Below, in pieces: positions 51,901 through 60,635 of a stretch of 64,000 nt of DNA. How positions within the stretch are numbered: the stretch's first letter is position 1; every line of letters starts with the position of its first letter. Origin of the DNA: Ricordea florida. Taxonomy: Eukaryota; Cnidaria; Anthozoa; Corallimorpharia; Ricordeidae. The notes beneath the pieces are model-generated. The model saw nothing but the letters and a program-made list of their open reading frames with translations. It did no database searches and had not been told where the DNA came from. The position numbers and the translations under genes were made by a program. The DNA is taken from the NCBI GenBank assembly GCA_949710005.1, contig OX453286.1, forward strand, positions 26,321,514 through 26,385,513, written 5' to 3'.

Positions 51901-54900
51901 TGGTAAATACGTTCGGCTTCTATTGCGAGACCTCGAATTTTGTTTTTTTTTTCCGAGCTCGCCTGCGGCGTGCCGTAAAATACATCGATTTTTACTAGTT
52001 GTTATGTATCATTTTGTTTCCGGCATTCCAGGGCTTATGACTTGCTACAGTTTCCTAAAGAACTTGCCAGGCAGATAACGCTCATCGACCATGGTAAGAT
52101 TCCTAAAATTAATTAACGTTCAACTGCAGTTAAAACTTAGTCCTCGATTTGCGCATGAAATTGGCCCGACATTTTCCTGGCGTAATGAGAAAGGCCCACG
52201 AGGCCTCCTTTGTTGAGATTTGTTTCAGAGGTAGGATACTCGTCTTCTGATGTTTGTATTTGGCGATATTAGCGCCCGTGATTTTGTTCACCTATCTTCT
52301 GAGTTAGCATGTGTTTTTTTTTTGTCAGAATGCTTTTGTGCTGTCACGTCCACTGATATTCAGAAAAAGCTGGTCATCGGAACTGGAAAACGCAAAAAGT
52401 CACCTTTGGAGGAGAAGCTGGCTGTAGAAAAAGTAGCTGACAGATTCAATCAGGTAAAAAACCGGGATTGAATTCGTGTTGTTTAGTCAAACTTCACTAT
52501 GTGCTGCCAACAGCACTAAACTGGAAACAGTCGTAGAATGGCTTCTTATAAATATGACAATAGACCATTTTACAGTTGTGTGCTTAGTACCCTGGCCTCT
52601 GAATAGAAGCGAGGCTGGAGGTGACCTTGTTTTGTTACAAACCTTCCTGTTCTTCATATGTAAATAATATGATTTGCACATGAAAGGCAGGGAGGTATGT
52701 AACCAAGCAAGGTCACCTCCAGCCTCGCTTCTGTTCAGAGGCTAGGTTCCTTAGGTCAAAACTGTAAAATGGCCAATTCGAATGCAGTATACAATCTGAC
52801 TGCCTTCTTATTGATGATGAATTTCTTAAAAAGATTGTCAGCATGTTCTGATAGGCAGTTTTCTTTGCTATATGCAATTTGACGATGTGATGTTTCAAGC
52901 TTCATTTCAGTTTCTTATGATATCCATGTTCATTTGAGTCAGTAATCTGAACGATACATTGATGTTTATTTTCTGTTTATTTCAGCTGAGCACTTGGGTA
53001 GTGGCTGGTATTCTTACAGAAGAGACCGCTGAAAAACGAGCGAATATGTTTATCAAATTTATTGAGACAGCCAAGGTAAGTAACGTTTTCTGACTCTGCT
53101 GGGTGGGGATAGAGGAGGGTTTCCTATAGTAACATGAGATCCCCGCCGTACCACCCTATTATTACGACCACCTTACATATTTAACAAAACCCAGAAGTTT
53201 CCTTCTGGTGAAACCTCGCCAATCCCGTTGTTACAACCAACAACCCCTTGTTGGACTCTCTTGTAATTATCTTCATGAAAGTTATATTTCTTAATCTTAT
53301 TAGTGATGCATTGGGCGAAAAACGGTGATAATCAAACAACGTGACTTGTTGAATGTCCGATGAAACACGAATCTGTTATTGGGAAGTTATTTTGAAATAC
53401 GCGATACCGTGTTTCATCTAAGGTAAAGCACTGAGAAGAGAGTTGCAAATACAACGCGCAGTGAACTAGTTTTTTTTATGGCCCGGCGGCAGTGAATGTA
53501 AGTAAGGGATGAATATTACAGGATTTACTAAACTGTAACGTTGTTGATAATATAAATTGTTCATTTGTCACACGATGTGGTCACTGGATGTTGATCGCGA
53601 CGTTTCGACTGCTTACTGCTGGTCTTCTTCAGGCGATGGGGTCGACTGTAACGTTGTTATTGTTGTATATGTTTATTCCAGCTGTGCCTAGAGTTGAGAA
53701 ACTTTAACGCAGTCATGGCTATTGTGGTGGCTGCTCTTGGCAGTGCGCCAGTGAGACGCCTGCACAAAACTAAAGAGGTAAAGCGTCATTCGAAAGTTGC
53801 GATTTGCAGTTTATAACTTTTTTTTCCAATTATTGAACTCTTATTAACCTGTTAACTTAACTCCTGTGTAAACTGAGTGGTCTGTATTTTATCAAATTAA
53901 AGGAAAATGTGTTGCCCCGTTTTGTGCGGTGATTTCGTTCATTCCGTGTTCCAAACTTGAAATTATAAATGTTACATTAACCCAGTACGACCGGAGGAGT
54001 GAACTTCACTGTGTTTCTTCACTCCTAGCTTGTTCCTAAGGAATGCCTGGAGCAGTACACTAAAATGGAGATACTTATGGATACAAAGGTATGAAACAGT
54101 ATTTCAGTGATCTTAACAAACGAGGACTTATTTTAGGAAAAGTGCACATTGCAACCAGGGAGGATAATCAGACACAGTTTGATGCTACGCTGGTTTGAAA
54201 TAATGAACCGTAACTTTAATAGTTACAATAGCGCTTTCTACTATTACTAAAAATAGATTTTGAAACGTGATAACCCATGACACCCCCCGCACAGACTCAG
54301 ACAAACATTGCGACCAGCTTAAAGGAAATATAGTAGCGAGAGCTGTAAGATTGAAACAAAGCAATGGAAGATTTCGTCAAAAAATGACTTAGCGTTCTAA
54401 AGGGAAGCGGCATGGTTGGTACCAAACACTGTTGTTGGGGTGAGTGTAAGACAGACTCAAGATATGCAGATAAATGGCCAAAATCACTCAAAGAGTTAGA
54501 GGAATCAGGGAAGAAAGTATTCATTCCTTTCCCAAAACCTTCGCGAGACATGGCAAAGTGCAAGCGTTGGCTAGTGGCTTGTTCGCGTGAATTTTTTACT
54601 GAGAAAAACATAACAAGAAACACTTATATTTGTGCTCTTCACTGGCCCGGCGAAAAAGGTCCAACAGCCGAATTTCCCGATCCACTGAAGGCAAATTTAA
54701 GACCAGCGCAACTAAGTCGACCACGTGCTCCAAAGAGAAAAGCACCGAAAGAAAGAGAAAATCCAGCGTCAAAGAAACAGAAATTATTCAGTGAAAACTA
54801 CGAGGAACAATTATATAACGACAATACAGTTTCTGATGATCATGATCAGGAGTCACAAGATCAAGAGTCTCCTTTACTAACTATGGTTGAACCGACAGTC

Positions 54901-57900
54901 GACGAAAGCAGTTTTATTGCTGAAGAATGTGTTGATGAGGAACGTGACGTGATCGATATTTAAGCTAACTCTTCAGGAAAGCTGGTTTCTGACCAAGGCT
55001 CTCAGACTATATATTCAAAATACGAGTTGTCTGCAAAGGTCGAAACTATGATTTTGAAAAACGACGTCTCTACAACGCAGTCACAGGGTCCTACAATAGT
55101 GAGTACTTTATCTTACGAAAATATCGTGCAAGATGTAGCTCTCATGAAACACTTCACCGGCCTCAAGCCTTCCCAGTTTGAAGTTTTGCATGATTTTCTT
55201 GACGGTGTTTGCCCTTTAGAGACAATCAACTACTGGAAAAGCAAAGATTGCTCAGCAACAGAGAACGCAAGAACTGGCCCGAAAACTGATTTTTCATCAA
55301 GAGAAAAACTTTTCATTTGCCTTTTGAGACTGAAGAGGGGTTTTACTCTCAAAACTATTGCAGCTCTTCTTAGTACACCAAAGAGGAAAATTAACTGCTC
55401 CTATATTGGAAAGATTTTTACAACTTATATTCAGTTGATGTATGTAATTTTTAGAGACATGCAAAAGTTTATGTTTCCAGAGAGAGCCCAATTTAGCAGG
55501 TTTCTCCCTAAGGTATTTAAAACCATGAAGAACATACGCTGTATTGTTGATTGCACGGAATTTAGTGTAGAATGCTCCAGGAATTTTGCCAGGCAAGGAA
55601 ACACTTTCTCTTCCTATAAGCACACCAACACATTTAAGTGTCTCATTGCTGTAACCCCCAGTGGTGGAGCATGTTTTATTTCTGATTTGTTCGAGGGTGA
55701 TATTGATGATGTTCGCATCTTTAAGGAAAGTGGTCTGTTGAAACACCTGAAACCATATGACTTAGTACTGGCAGATCGTGGTTTCACTGTGCAGGATCTC
55801 TTAAATCCTCTCCAAGTGCAGTTAAAAATTCCATCCTTTTTAAAAGGTAGAAAAAGTCTAATTGCTGCAGAGGAATTGGAAACACGTCGCATTGCAAAAG
55901 CTAGGATTCATGTGGAGCGTTTCAATCAACGCTTAAAGCAGTTCAAACTAGTCAGCAGAAGAATACCTTTGTCTCTTGCTCCTCTTGCAACTCAAATGGT
56001 AGTAGTTGCTGCATGCCTTGTCAATTTTCAGGAAGTCCTTTGTAAGTAGACTTTATATTTTAACTGAAAAGCTCTAACTAATGGATATATGGCAGGTCAT
56101 CAGCTTCAAACAATAGTCTTAATTGGCATTTTGTGTGCATTCCTTTGGGGTGATAGGGATGGGTCCTCGTCTGGGGTGGATTCATTGGCTCATTTGATGT
56201 ACCATGATTCAAGTGATCTCGGATCACTGATCCTGATCCGGTCATCCCAAAGAAATGCACCCTTTATCCACTGGGTCTTTATATTGCAGAGATATAAGGT
56301 AAATTTTGATTGACATCTTGTAAACGACTGGTATTGCATTTCTGTAAATTGATGCACGAATTGGAAAATTGACTTCATTTAGTGTCAATACTCTGAGATA
56401 AGGACACCTTCCTTTTATAACAACTTCTATACCCTCGTCATTGAAACCCTTGTAAAACTTATTTGAAGAAAGAGCCAAAGCGAATGACAAATCATAATAC
56501 GATATAATGTTATTAATGGTAATATGAATAATAATTTATTAATTGATTCCAACAAGCTATGTTTATATTCTATACAAACAACATTTTGAGAAATACATCT
56601 TATTTACATTTTTACACCTGTACACAAAATATGGATGTTAACTTTTACTAGTAAACATTTGAAAACTCAAAGAAACTTCATTTTTACATGTAGCAGGAAC
56701 AAGAATTTGATTTGAATTTGACAACTGCACAGGCTACAGGTCAATGACTGTAACTACAGAAGTTTCTTTATATAAAAATATCAAAATTTCAGCTTACACT
56801 TTCTGATGGCCATTTCTCAGTGTAATCATCAGAAAATTGAAATGCCTTTACTGGACAGAAATACAATGATATAAACATGAAAACATTAACTGTTACCTGA
56901 GAATAAACCAAGTTATGATAATCCTACTACTGTACATTTTTGCCACTTTCATCAACCAAGATTCGAACACTAAGCAAACAAAGGCTGAACATTGATGTCT
57001 ATAAGTCTCCTTTTAAAGGCTCATGTTCACCCAAAATGCATTGCACACCCTCTAATCCAGAAAAATGATTTTCGGGTAGTTGAAAATTGCAGTATTCAGT
57101 ATGTGTAGAGTCAAGCTTTGGCCAAGCAACTCTGCTCTCATCGACGGCCAAACGTGAGCCCTCACTAAATAATGATCGCCGTTTACCGTGTCCATCATAT
57201 CGTGAACAAAGCCCGAATCTACGTAATTTCTTCCCCTTTTCAAAGGTTTATCCGTCATGTGCCCCAGCCCGTCTTCGATGTCTTCAGGATGATCGGCAAC
57301 ATTTTGGATGGACTCTAGCGCGTAGTAATGCACGTGCCCATAGTTGAAGAGCGAAGGAATGTTTTGAGACGGAAAAAGACGCCAGCCTGCAGTCAATGGA
57401 ATACACGGAATGGATATCGATCCAGAATTTGTCTTTACATTAGAATTTTCGTATAGAACTTTGGCAGCAAACCATTTTCCATGATCGATTTCCGGATCAA
57501 GGGTGTAATAATTCCCGCTTCTCACAGTCTCTCACTCGCTGTACAAGATCTTCTCGTTTACCGCTTGATTTTAATCCTCTACATTTTAGCCACCGTTTTA
57601 GCTGGTCTACAGTGTAGTTTTCCGGTTCTCTTTCAAATTTGGAGCCAGGAACGCCGTCCTCTTCGGTCAGAACTGTAAGGGAATGAAGCGAACGACTCGC
57701 CATTTCCCTTGCAGCTCTCATAGAAGTGGAGTTTGTTTGTCTGAGTCACGCGGGGGGTCTAAAATTTCATGACGTCATTAGTATAAAGCGCTATTCACAG
57801 ACCCTACGTTTCGACACTCCTGTCAGTGTCTTCTTCAGGGGGTGGTGATTAGGGAAGACTGTGAAGCTCCTTTTATACCCGCGATGAATGGTTTCGCCTA

Positions 57901-60635
57901 ATTACAAACTGGGGTTTGCTTGCTATGGGAACGGTTGCGACTATGTTATATATATTTGAATTATATATAACATACATAATTATATTATATATATATTATA
58001 ATATTCGAATAACGATACACTCCTTTGTTTCAGTTTTAGCTCCTTACCCCCACCCCTTCCCCCCGACCCACCCAAACTCTGTTTTGTTTCAGTGTTGTTT
58101 GTTAGTTAAGCCATGGTCTTTTACTTTTGTTATATCCTTCTCAGGATAATTACAAACGATATCGCCAGGCATTGGCTGCTTCACCAACTCCTTTGGTTCC
58201 GTACTTTGGTGAGTTATTATTTTGTTTTTGATCGGCCAAGTTGCATGCTTCGACAAAACGTGTCGACACAAAGGCCTTTGAGACAGTTTGTGAGTAAATA
58301 TTTTAAACATTGTACTTCCCCTCCCCCCCTCCGCCCCCCCCCCCTCCCTAGTCAATGTTGTTTCAGGAACGTTAGACCGTAACTTTAGAAAATAATATAT
58401 ATACCTCTCTTTTTTTAGTTATTTCTATAGCAAAAAAGGATCTGAACGTTTGTTTGTTTCCTACGGACAGGTATATACATGAAGGATCTAACCTTTGTCA
58501 CCGAAGGAAACCCAGACTTTTTTAAAGGAGGGCTGATTAATTTAACCAAAAGGAGACAGGTGCGTCACTCTCCGTCCCCTCACGGGAACTTTGCTCTCCA
58601 CGCTCCCTATCCCCTTGTAGAAACTTTCTTTCTGAGCTTCGAACAACATTGCGTTTAACCACAGTAATGGGCACTTTTCTCATACACTTAGCTTCTGTTG
58701 AAGATTTTCTTTATGAGTTTTCCTTCGGGAATAGAGGAGCAAAAACAGGCCTTTAAGCAACGCGATTTTACTGGACAAACGAGTTAACCGTATACCGCTC
58801 ACGTCCAACAATTTGAGTCCCGAGTTTATGTTTAGCCATCCCTCGTTATCTGGGGTAATTTTGATTTTGGACAAACATTTGGAATATTTAAGTCGAAGTT
58901 TTACTCCAAATCTTCGTTGTCTTGTCTGTTTGCAAAAGCGAGTAGTCAGAATTATTTCCAAATAAACTTTTCATGCTCACTCAGACATCTATCTTCAGAG
59001 ATTTAGAACTATTGAAACTTTTTGATATTAGACAACTAGAACTGGGTAAACTTACGTTTTTTTAGACACTCTCTTCTGCCAGTAAAGTTTAAGGATTACT
59101 TTTGTTTTAGAAAAGAAGTTCAAAGCTATGACTCTAGACAAACTGATAATTTTAACCTTCCCATTTGTAGAGCCAACCGTCGTAAATTTTCTGGCAGTTT
59201 CCAGGGACCATCCTATTATAACTCTTTAACAAATGAAATCAAAGACACTACTTCTCTTTCCTCATTTAAAACTAAGCTTCGTAAATACTTTTATGAGAAC
59301 TATTAATTATAATTATATAAATATATTATATATACACATATAATCTTTGTAAATAGATATCGTTTTCTTCAAAGTGTTTCATCATTTGGTTATACGTTTG
59401 CTACTTTACTTCACTCGAAAATAAAATTCATATCTTCGCGCCACCGTGTAATATCCTCTATGTATTAGTTACCCCCTTTTATCAATTGTCATGCAATTAA
59501 TATGTTTACACTCGATCCTGGCCTTGTAAACTTATGCTTTTATACTTTAAGGGAGTCCAATCTCTATAAGCCTTATGGTTTCTTTTTGGGCTTCCTCACC
59601 ACTTTGCTTTCGTGTACTTTCTATGTTTCATCTTTCCATTTCTATTTTTTCTGTGGTGAAAAAAAAACCTCAATATATGAAAACCGTACTATTGACTCCA
59701 TTGTTTGACCTCTTTTTAGATTTACTTGATTATTGACGAAATAAGACGTTGTCAAGGAGACCTGTACAACTTTCAAGAGGTGAGTTTGCGTTTTTAATAA
59801 ACGGCAAAAACAACTTAAAATATATAAGCCAATAATTATATGTTATTTACATTTCAATAAGAATTTTATAACTTCAGCTTTAAAAATGTGCACATTTGAA
59901 GCAGAGCGGATCTCAAAAGGCAGAATGTTCCATGTGTCCACTATCCTATGAAAGAAACTATTTTTCAGTACATTTGTGCTGGCAAATGTCTTCTTTAATG
60001 ATGTATTACCAAACTGTCGAAACGAGTAGCGGTCCTCTTGAAAATAAAATCCAAAAATTGAGAAAAGTCCACATCCATAAAACCATTGATGGCCTTAAAC
60101 AAAAAAGTGACATCAAATAATAAATACCTCTGTTCAAGGGTTAACATCTTGAGATTACTTAAACGAACATCATAAGGTTCATTGGATTTTAGAATGAACT
60201 TGGTTGCCCTATGTGAAGAATGGTAAAATGGGCCGGTGAAGTTGAATTCTTTCTAGTTTGTCTATATTACAAATTGGCTACTCGCAAGGGGAGAATTTTT
60301 ATCCAAGGGGAGAATTTGTATGCGCTGTTGACTATGCCTTTGTCATTTTAATACTGTGTAATACCATTTTGATTCTGATTTTATCCGTGCTTGTTTTTTA
60401 GGTTCCAGAGGTCCGTGATTATCTTGCCAGTCAGGAGATTCATACCGGAAATGAATTGCACAACATTTCACGACAGCTCGAGCCAGGTAATTCAGAAGCT
60501 GACAAAACAGGCTCCATCGTTCCAGGCTCACAGTTCAAGTCGAACGCTGTGGGCCGTTTGGCAGGTAAAAGATACATGAGTTTTTCACGGAGTTCGACGA
60601 CTTTGGAAGCTTCCCTGCCGGATTCGAACTGTTGA
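26447..60635 (+). CDS. Giant multidomain Ras/Rap guanine nucleotide exchange factor: PTB-ANK-ARM-REM-FERM-RasGEF, 37 exons
   Basis: Exons: 26447-26935, 28747-29897, 30575-30706, 31035-31161, 31582-31906, 32210-32934, 33817-34077, 34571-34660, 35357-35766, 35862-35993, 36529-36637, 36978-37036, 38044-38126, 38495-38555, 38924-39154, 39409-39571, 40193-40288, 41146-41220, 42508-42591, 42909-42970, 43080-43148, 44237-44357, 44819-44914, 46029-46147, 46547-46601, 46933-47260, 48004-48168, 50644-50986, 52032-52093, 52329-52453, 52986-53075, 53682-53777, 54029-54088, 58145-58208, 58471-58559, 59720-59779, 60402-60635. They sum to 7041 bases (2346 residues) with every phase closing. Domains by residue: PTB ~55-185, ankyrin ~487-650, armadillo-like ~1000-1100 and 1280-1365, REM ~1430-1550, FERM F2-F3 ~1565-1775, Ser-rich linker ~1776-2050, CDC25/RasGEF ~2050-2275, Ser-rich tail. 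The start is the first ATG after an in-frame stop at 26429. CDC25 domains load GTP on Ras-family GTPases. The rest suggests recruitment to phosphotyrosine or NPxY receptor tails at the membrane. I know of no vertebrate protein with this order, so no symbol is given. Confidence 0.92.
26612..28805 (+). other. PTB domain coding segment (exons 1-2)
   Basis: Residues about 55-185. [20 protein letters not shown] is a PTB first strand and helix. [18 protein letters not shown] and [13 protein letters not shown] are the central strands. CHVFEAG leads into the final amphipathic helix, [14 protein letters not shown], encoded by exon 2 across a phase-0 intron. PTB domains bind NPxY peptides or phosphoinositides. 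I cannot tell which subfamily this belongs to or whether it needs phosphotyrosine. Confidence 0.82.
29711..31640 (+). other. Ankyrin repeat coding segment (exons 2-5)
   Basis: About four ankyrin repeats at residues ~487-650. Hallmarks are [20 protein letters not shown], then [20 protein letters not shown], then [11 protein letters not shown] and [11 protein letters not shown], then VEHGARIYE. Introns fall within repeats. Likely a protein-interaction module. Confidence 0.9.
29903..30110. repeat. Dispersed repeat with a palindromic core
   Basis: It contains GTCCGTACTGTAAGTTACGGAC and its near complement, GGAACTTACAGTACAGACC. Downstream parts (GAGACATTTTGGCGACCAAA, GCAAACTTTT-like) match the element at 32951-33670 (GAGACATGTTGCCAACCAAA), so both are copies of one family. 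Confidence 0.6.
32951..33670. repeat. Second copy of the dispersed palindromic repeat, split by a SINE
   Basis: It starts CTAACCAAGGTCAAGGGTAA, is interrupted by the SINE at 32986-33389, and resumes GGACTCGGGTATTTTG, ending near GTTGCCAACCAAAGCAAA. It lies in RasGEF intron 6, immediately after the donor at 32935. Confidence 0.6.
32986..33389 (+). mobile_element. tRNA-derived SINE, family 2, with 13-bp target-site duplication
   Basis: The head carries an A box (TAGTGTAGTGG) and a B-box-like GAGTTTGAGCC. The body is two copies of a 95-bp unit (TTTCCTTAGACAAGAAACTT, CACTGTCTCTCTCCACCCAG, AAATGGGTACCAG) at 33069 and 33164. The tail includes GCGATGGACTAGCATCCCAT, a LINE-like 3' end. TACTGCAAGTTAT lies on both sides (32973-32985 and 33390-33402), the target-site duplication. 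Confidence 0.88.
37357..37703 (-). mobile_element. tRNA-derived SINE, family 1, minus copy with expanded 5' end
   Basis: A reverse-orientation copy with an intact B box (GGGTTCGATTCCC) and A box. On its 5' side the first 23 bases of the SINE are repeated about 3.5 times (AACACTGCGCCAACC units at 37630-37703). Further units reappear at 37891-37935, beyond an inserted MITE. Confidence 0.88.
37704..37890. mobile_element. 187-bp MITE inserted in the SINE 5' tandem array
   Basis: The ends are AGGGGTTTCAATA and its reverse complement, TATTGAAACCCCT. The interior has repeated CCGCCTACTT words. The array continues on both sides (GCACCAAC before, TGCACCAAG after), so it inserted after the array had formed. 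Confidence 0.8.
39864..39956. repeat. (TG)46 microsatellite
   Basis: An uninterrupted TG tract of about 93 bases in RasGEF intron 16. It is a likely length-polymorphic locus. Confidence 0.98.
40314..40667. mobile_element. Fold-back element related to the 10273-11037 element
   Basis: It opens GAAACACAGGAAATTGGGAT and ends AGTTTCTTTAGAAACTACAT. Internal arms (AATCCAATTCTGTC versus GACCGAATTGGACG; AAAATCGGACGACC versus GTCCGATTTG) fold back on each other. It shares both end segments with the element at 10273-11037. Confidence 0.7.
41540..42095 (+). pseudogene. LINE 3' end (RT C-terminus remnant plus 3' UTR)
   Basis: In one frame [14 protein letters not shown] followed by ILFKKAL resembles the last residues of jockey/CR1/L2-like ORF2 proteins (YWN.LP..VR....S..FK..L). 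The following 3' sequence contains a (TTA)n tract and ends AATAAATAAATGAAATTAAA. It lies in RasGEF intron 18 and is broken by frame changes. Confidence 0.6.
43340..44130. repeat. Probable dispersed repeat with (ACG)n tract in intron 21
   Basis: It contains GGAGCTCC-type inverted words and GCTCGAAGAGCCACAGAGCG, then a (ACG)n run at 43551-43571. A 118-codon open frame at 43502-43858 has no recognisable domain. The edges (CATCTGTGTATGAACCCATG; CTATCTGTGTATCAAATGAT) weakly resemble the 106-bp tandem unit. The family is unknown. Confidence 0.35.
44358..44818 (+). other. Intron 22 with a GC-AG splice pair
   Basis: The exon ends CTTAAG and the intron begins GCAAGA; it ends CCTCTAG. No GT donor in the right phase exists nearby, and the exons on both sides carry conserved FERM sequence. 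A non-canonical GC donor is therefore the simplest reading. The intron also contains a SINE. Confidence 0.8.
44464..44745 (+). mobile_element. tRNA-derived SINE, family 3
   Basis: The head looks like a tRNA: A box TGGCCGAGTGG, anticodon stem-loop CTGGACTTGTAATCTGG (anticodon TGT), B box GGTTCGATTCC. The 5' and 3' acceptor halves do not pair well and no CCA-ready end exists, so it is not a functional tRNA gene. The body ends with GCCCCGTGGGGACGAGCC and a TATG repeat tail. It lies in RasGEF intron 22. Confidence 0.78.
44985..45710 (+). mobile_element. tRNA-derived SINE, family 2, with expanded 95-bp tandem array
   Basis: The head (GGTAGTGTAGGAGTC, then GAGTTCAAGCCCTGG) matches the copy at 32986. 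The 95-bp body unit starts at 45064, 45159, 45254, 45349, 45444, 45539 and 45634, with the last one cut short. The usual LINE-like tail is missing. It lies in RasGEF intron 23. Confidence 0.92.
48497..48787. mobile_element. hAT-like MITE, 291 bp
   Basis: Terminal inverted repeats CAGTGCTCGACCTTA are perfect over 15 bases. GTTTC flanks both ends (48492-48496 and 48788-48792), a possible 5-bp target duplication. The interior is full of ACTAGTCC words in both orientations. It lies in RasGEF intron 27. Confidence 0.82.
49556..49680. repeat. Partial copy of the fold-back element family
   Basis: GCTGACGCTCGAAACGTCAGC is followed by ACCTCCCTTTTACCTTACGG and TCAACTCGTTTGATT, the same order as the right end of the element at 10273-11037. 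Confidence 0.65.
51000..51400. mobile_element. Fold-back element with ~105-bp hairpin
   Basis: A near-perfect hairpin at 51063-51170 has arms AAGATATGAATTTCATG and its complement, around TCGTTCGCTGCGCTCACTCA. It matches the hairpin at 10651-10752. Flanking words (ATACGCCACTTTGG, CCCAGTAAAACAC) match 10440-10530 in reverse, so both are copies of one longer element. Confidence 0.75.
51507..51690 (+). mobile_element. Diverged family 1 SINE
   Basis: The A box is AAGGTTGGCGCAGTGATGAG and the B box region GGGTTCAATTTCC, followed by TTATGTGGGTTGAGCTTG and TTTTCCTGTCTC. The tail differs from the other copies (AACCAATACTTCCAAATTCC), suggesting a separate subfamily. Confidence 0.75.
52558..52777. mobile_element. 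Hairpin MITE in RasGEF intron 30
   Basis: The left arm (GACCATTTTACAGTT ... GAAGCGAGGCTGGAGGTGAC) is complementary over about 65 bases to the right arm (GTCACCTCCAGCCTCGCTTC ... AACTGTAAAATGGCC). The loop is about 80 bases. Confidence 0.85.
54412..56049 (+). pseudogene. THAP-DDE transposase with one in-frame stop
   Basis: One reading frame of 546 codons runs from 54412 to 56049 with a single TAA at 54961-54963. Residues 1-90 are a THAP zinc finger (C-x4-C at CCWGEC, then ALHW and a C-terminal FPDP-like end). The DDE catalytic core has its first Asp in [10 protein letters not shown], its second in LVLADRGF and Glu in [10 protein letters not shown], typical of the DDE_4 superfamily. Apart from the nonsense codon it looks intact, so it died recently or the stop is a sequencing or allelic difference. 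Downstream initiation could still give the catalytic half without the DNA-binding THAP. Confidence 0.88.
56135..56260. mobile_element. 126-bp MITE nested in the ISL2EU element
   Basis: The ends are GTGCATTCCTTTGGGGTGA and, reversed, GTGCATTTCTTTGGGATGA. The centre holds GATCTCGGATCACTGATCC palindromic words. It lies just past the transposase stop. Confidence 0.75.
57052..57721 (-). pseudogene. ISL2EU second protein (SAP domain, YqaJ-type partner), truncated and frameshifted
   Basis: The start at 57721 gives a ~50-residue lead and then a SAP domain ([20 protein letters not shown]). Near 57520 the frame shifts: RVRDC continues as [20 protein letters not shown] only in another frame, consistent with loss of two bases in a TGTG run. 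The homology carries on through [20 protein letters not shown] and [12 protein letters not shown] to AHVWPSM and then stops. The SWIM zinc finger and YqaJ exonuclease domains expected next are not found between 56050 and 57050. Confidence 0.78.
58317..58350. repeat. Polypyrimidine (C-rich) tract
   Basis: CCCCTCCCCCCCTCCGCCCC and further C runs in RasGEF intron 34, about 120 bases before exon 35. Confidence 0.8.
58860..59310 (+). pseudogene. LINE reverse-transcriptase C-terminal remnant
   Basis: Frame-interrupted LINE ending: [12 protein letters not shown], then [15 protein letters not shown], then LPVKFKDYF, then [20 protein letters not shown] and [15 protein letters not shown]. This matches the ends of jockey/CR1/L2-like ORF2 proteins. 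Stops and at least one frame change make it non-functional. It lies in RasGEF intron 35. Confidence 0.82.
59880..60300. repeat. Probable old interspersed repeat in intron 36
   Basis: AT-rich sequence with one 74-codon open frame (59896-60120) and no recognisable domain. Words such as GATGGCCTTAAACAAAAAAG resemble those at 13030-13060. No family could be named. Confidence 0.3.

Larger units (their letters stand above)
54278..57763. mobile_element. ISL2EU-type DNA transposon in RasGEF intron 33
   Basis: The ends match as inverted repeats: the left has CCCCCCGCACAGACTCAG followed by ACAAACA, and the right, reversed, CCCCCCGCGTGACTCAG followed by ACAAACA. The element carries a plus-strand THAP/DDE transposase and, facing it, a minus-strand SAP-domain ORF, the two-gene arrangement known for ISL2EU elements. 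It accounts for most of the 4-kb intron 33 (54089-58144). Confidence 0.85.
50950..60480 (+). other. CDC25/RasGEF catalytic domain coding segment (exons 28-37)
   Basis: Residues about 2050-2275. The structurally conserved regions appear in order: [19 protein letters not shown] with [16 protein letters not shown] and [30 protein letters not shown]; and [12 protein letters not shown] with [20 protein letters not shown]. The helical hairpin that opens the GTPase switch is intact, so the domain is predicted to be active. Whether the substrate is Ras, Rap or Ral is not readable from sequence. Confidence 0.93.

Noticed and set aside
57795..57860. CRISPR-like or regulatory short repeats (ACGTTTCGAC, GTCTTCTTCAGG)
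   Set aside because: The words recur singly at 53590 and elsewhere as parts of dispersed eukaryotic repeats. There is no regular repeat-spacer array.
60487..60565. Extra small intron near the RasGEF 3' end
   Set aside because: GT..AG-like sites exist, but the frame is open straight through to a stop at 60633, so no intron is needed.
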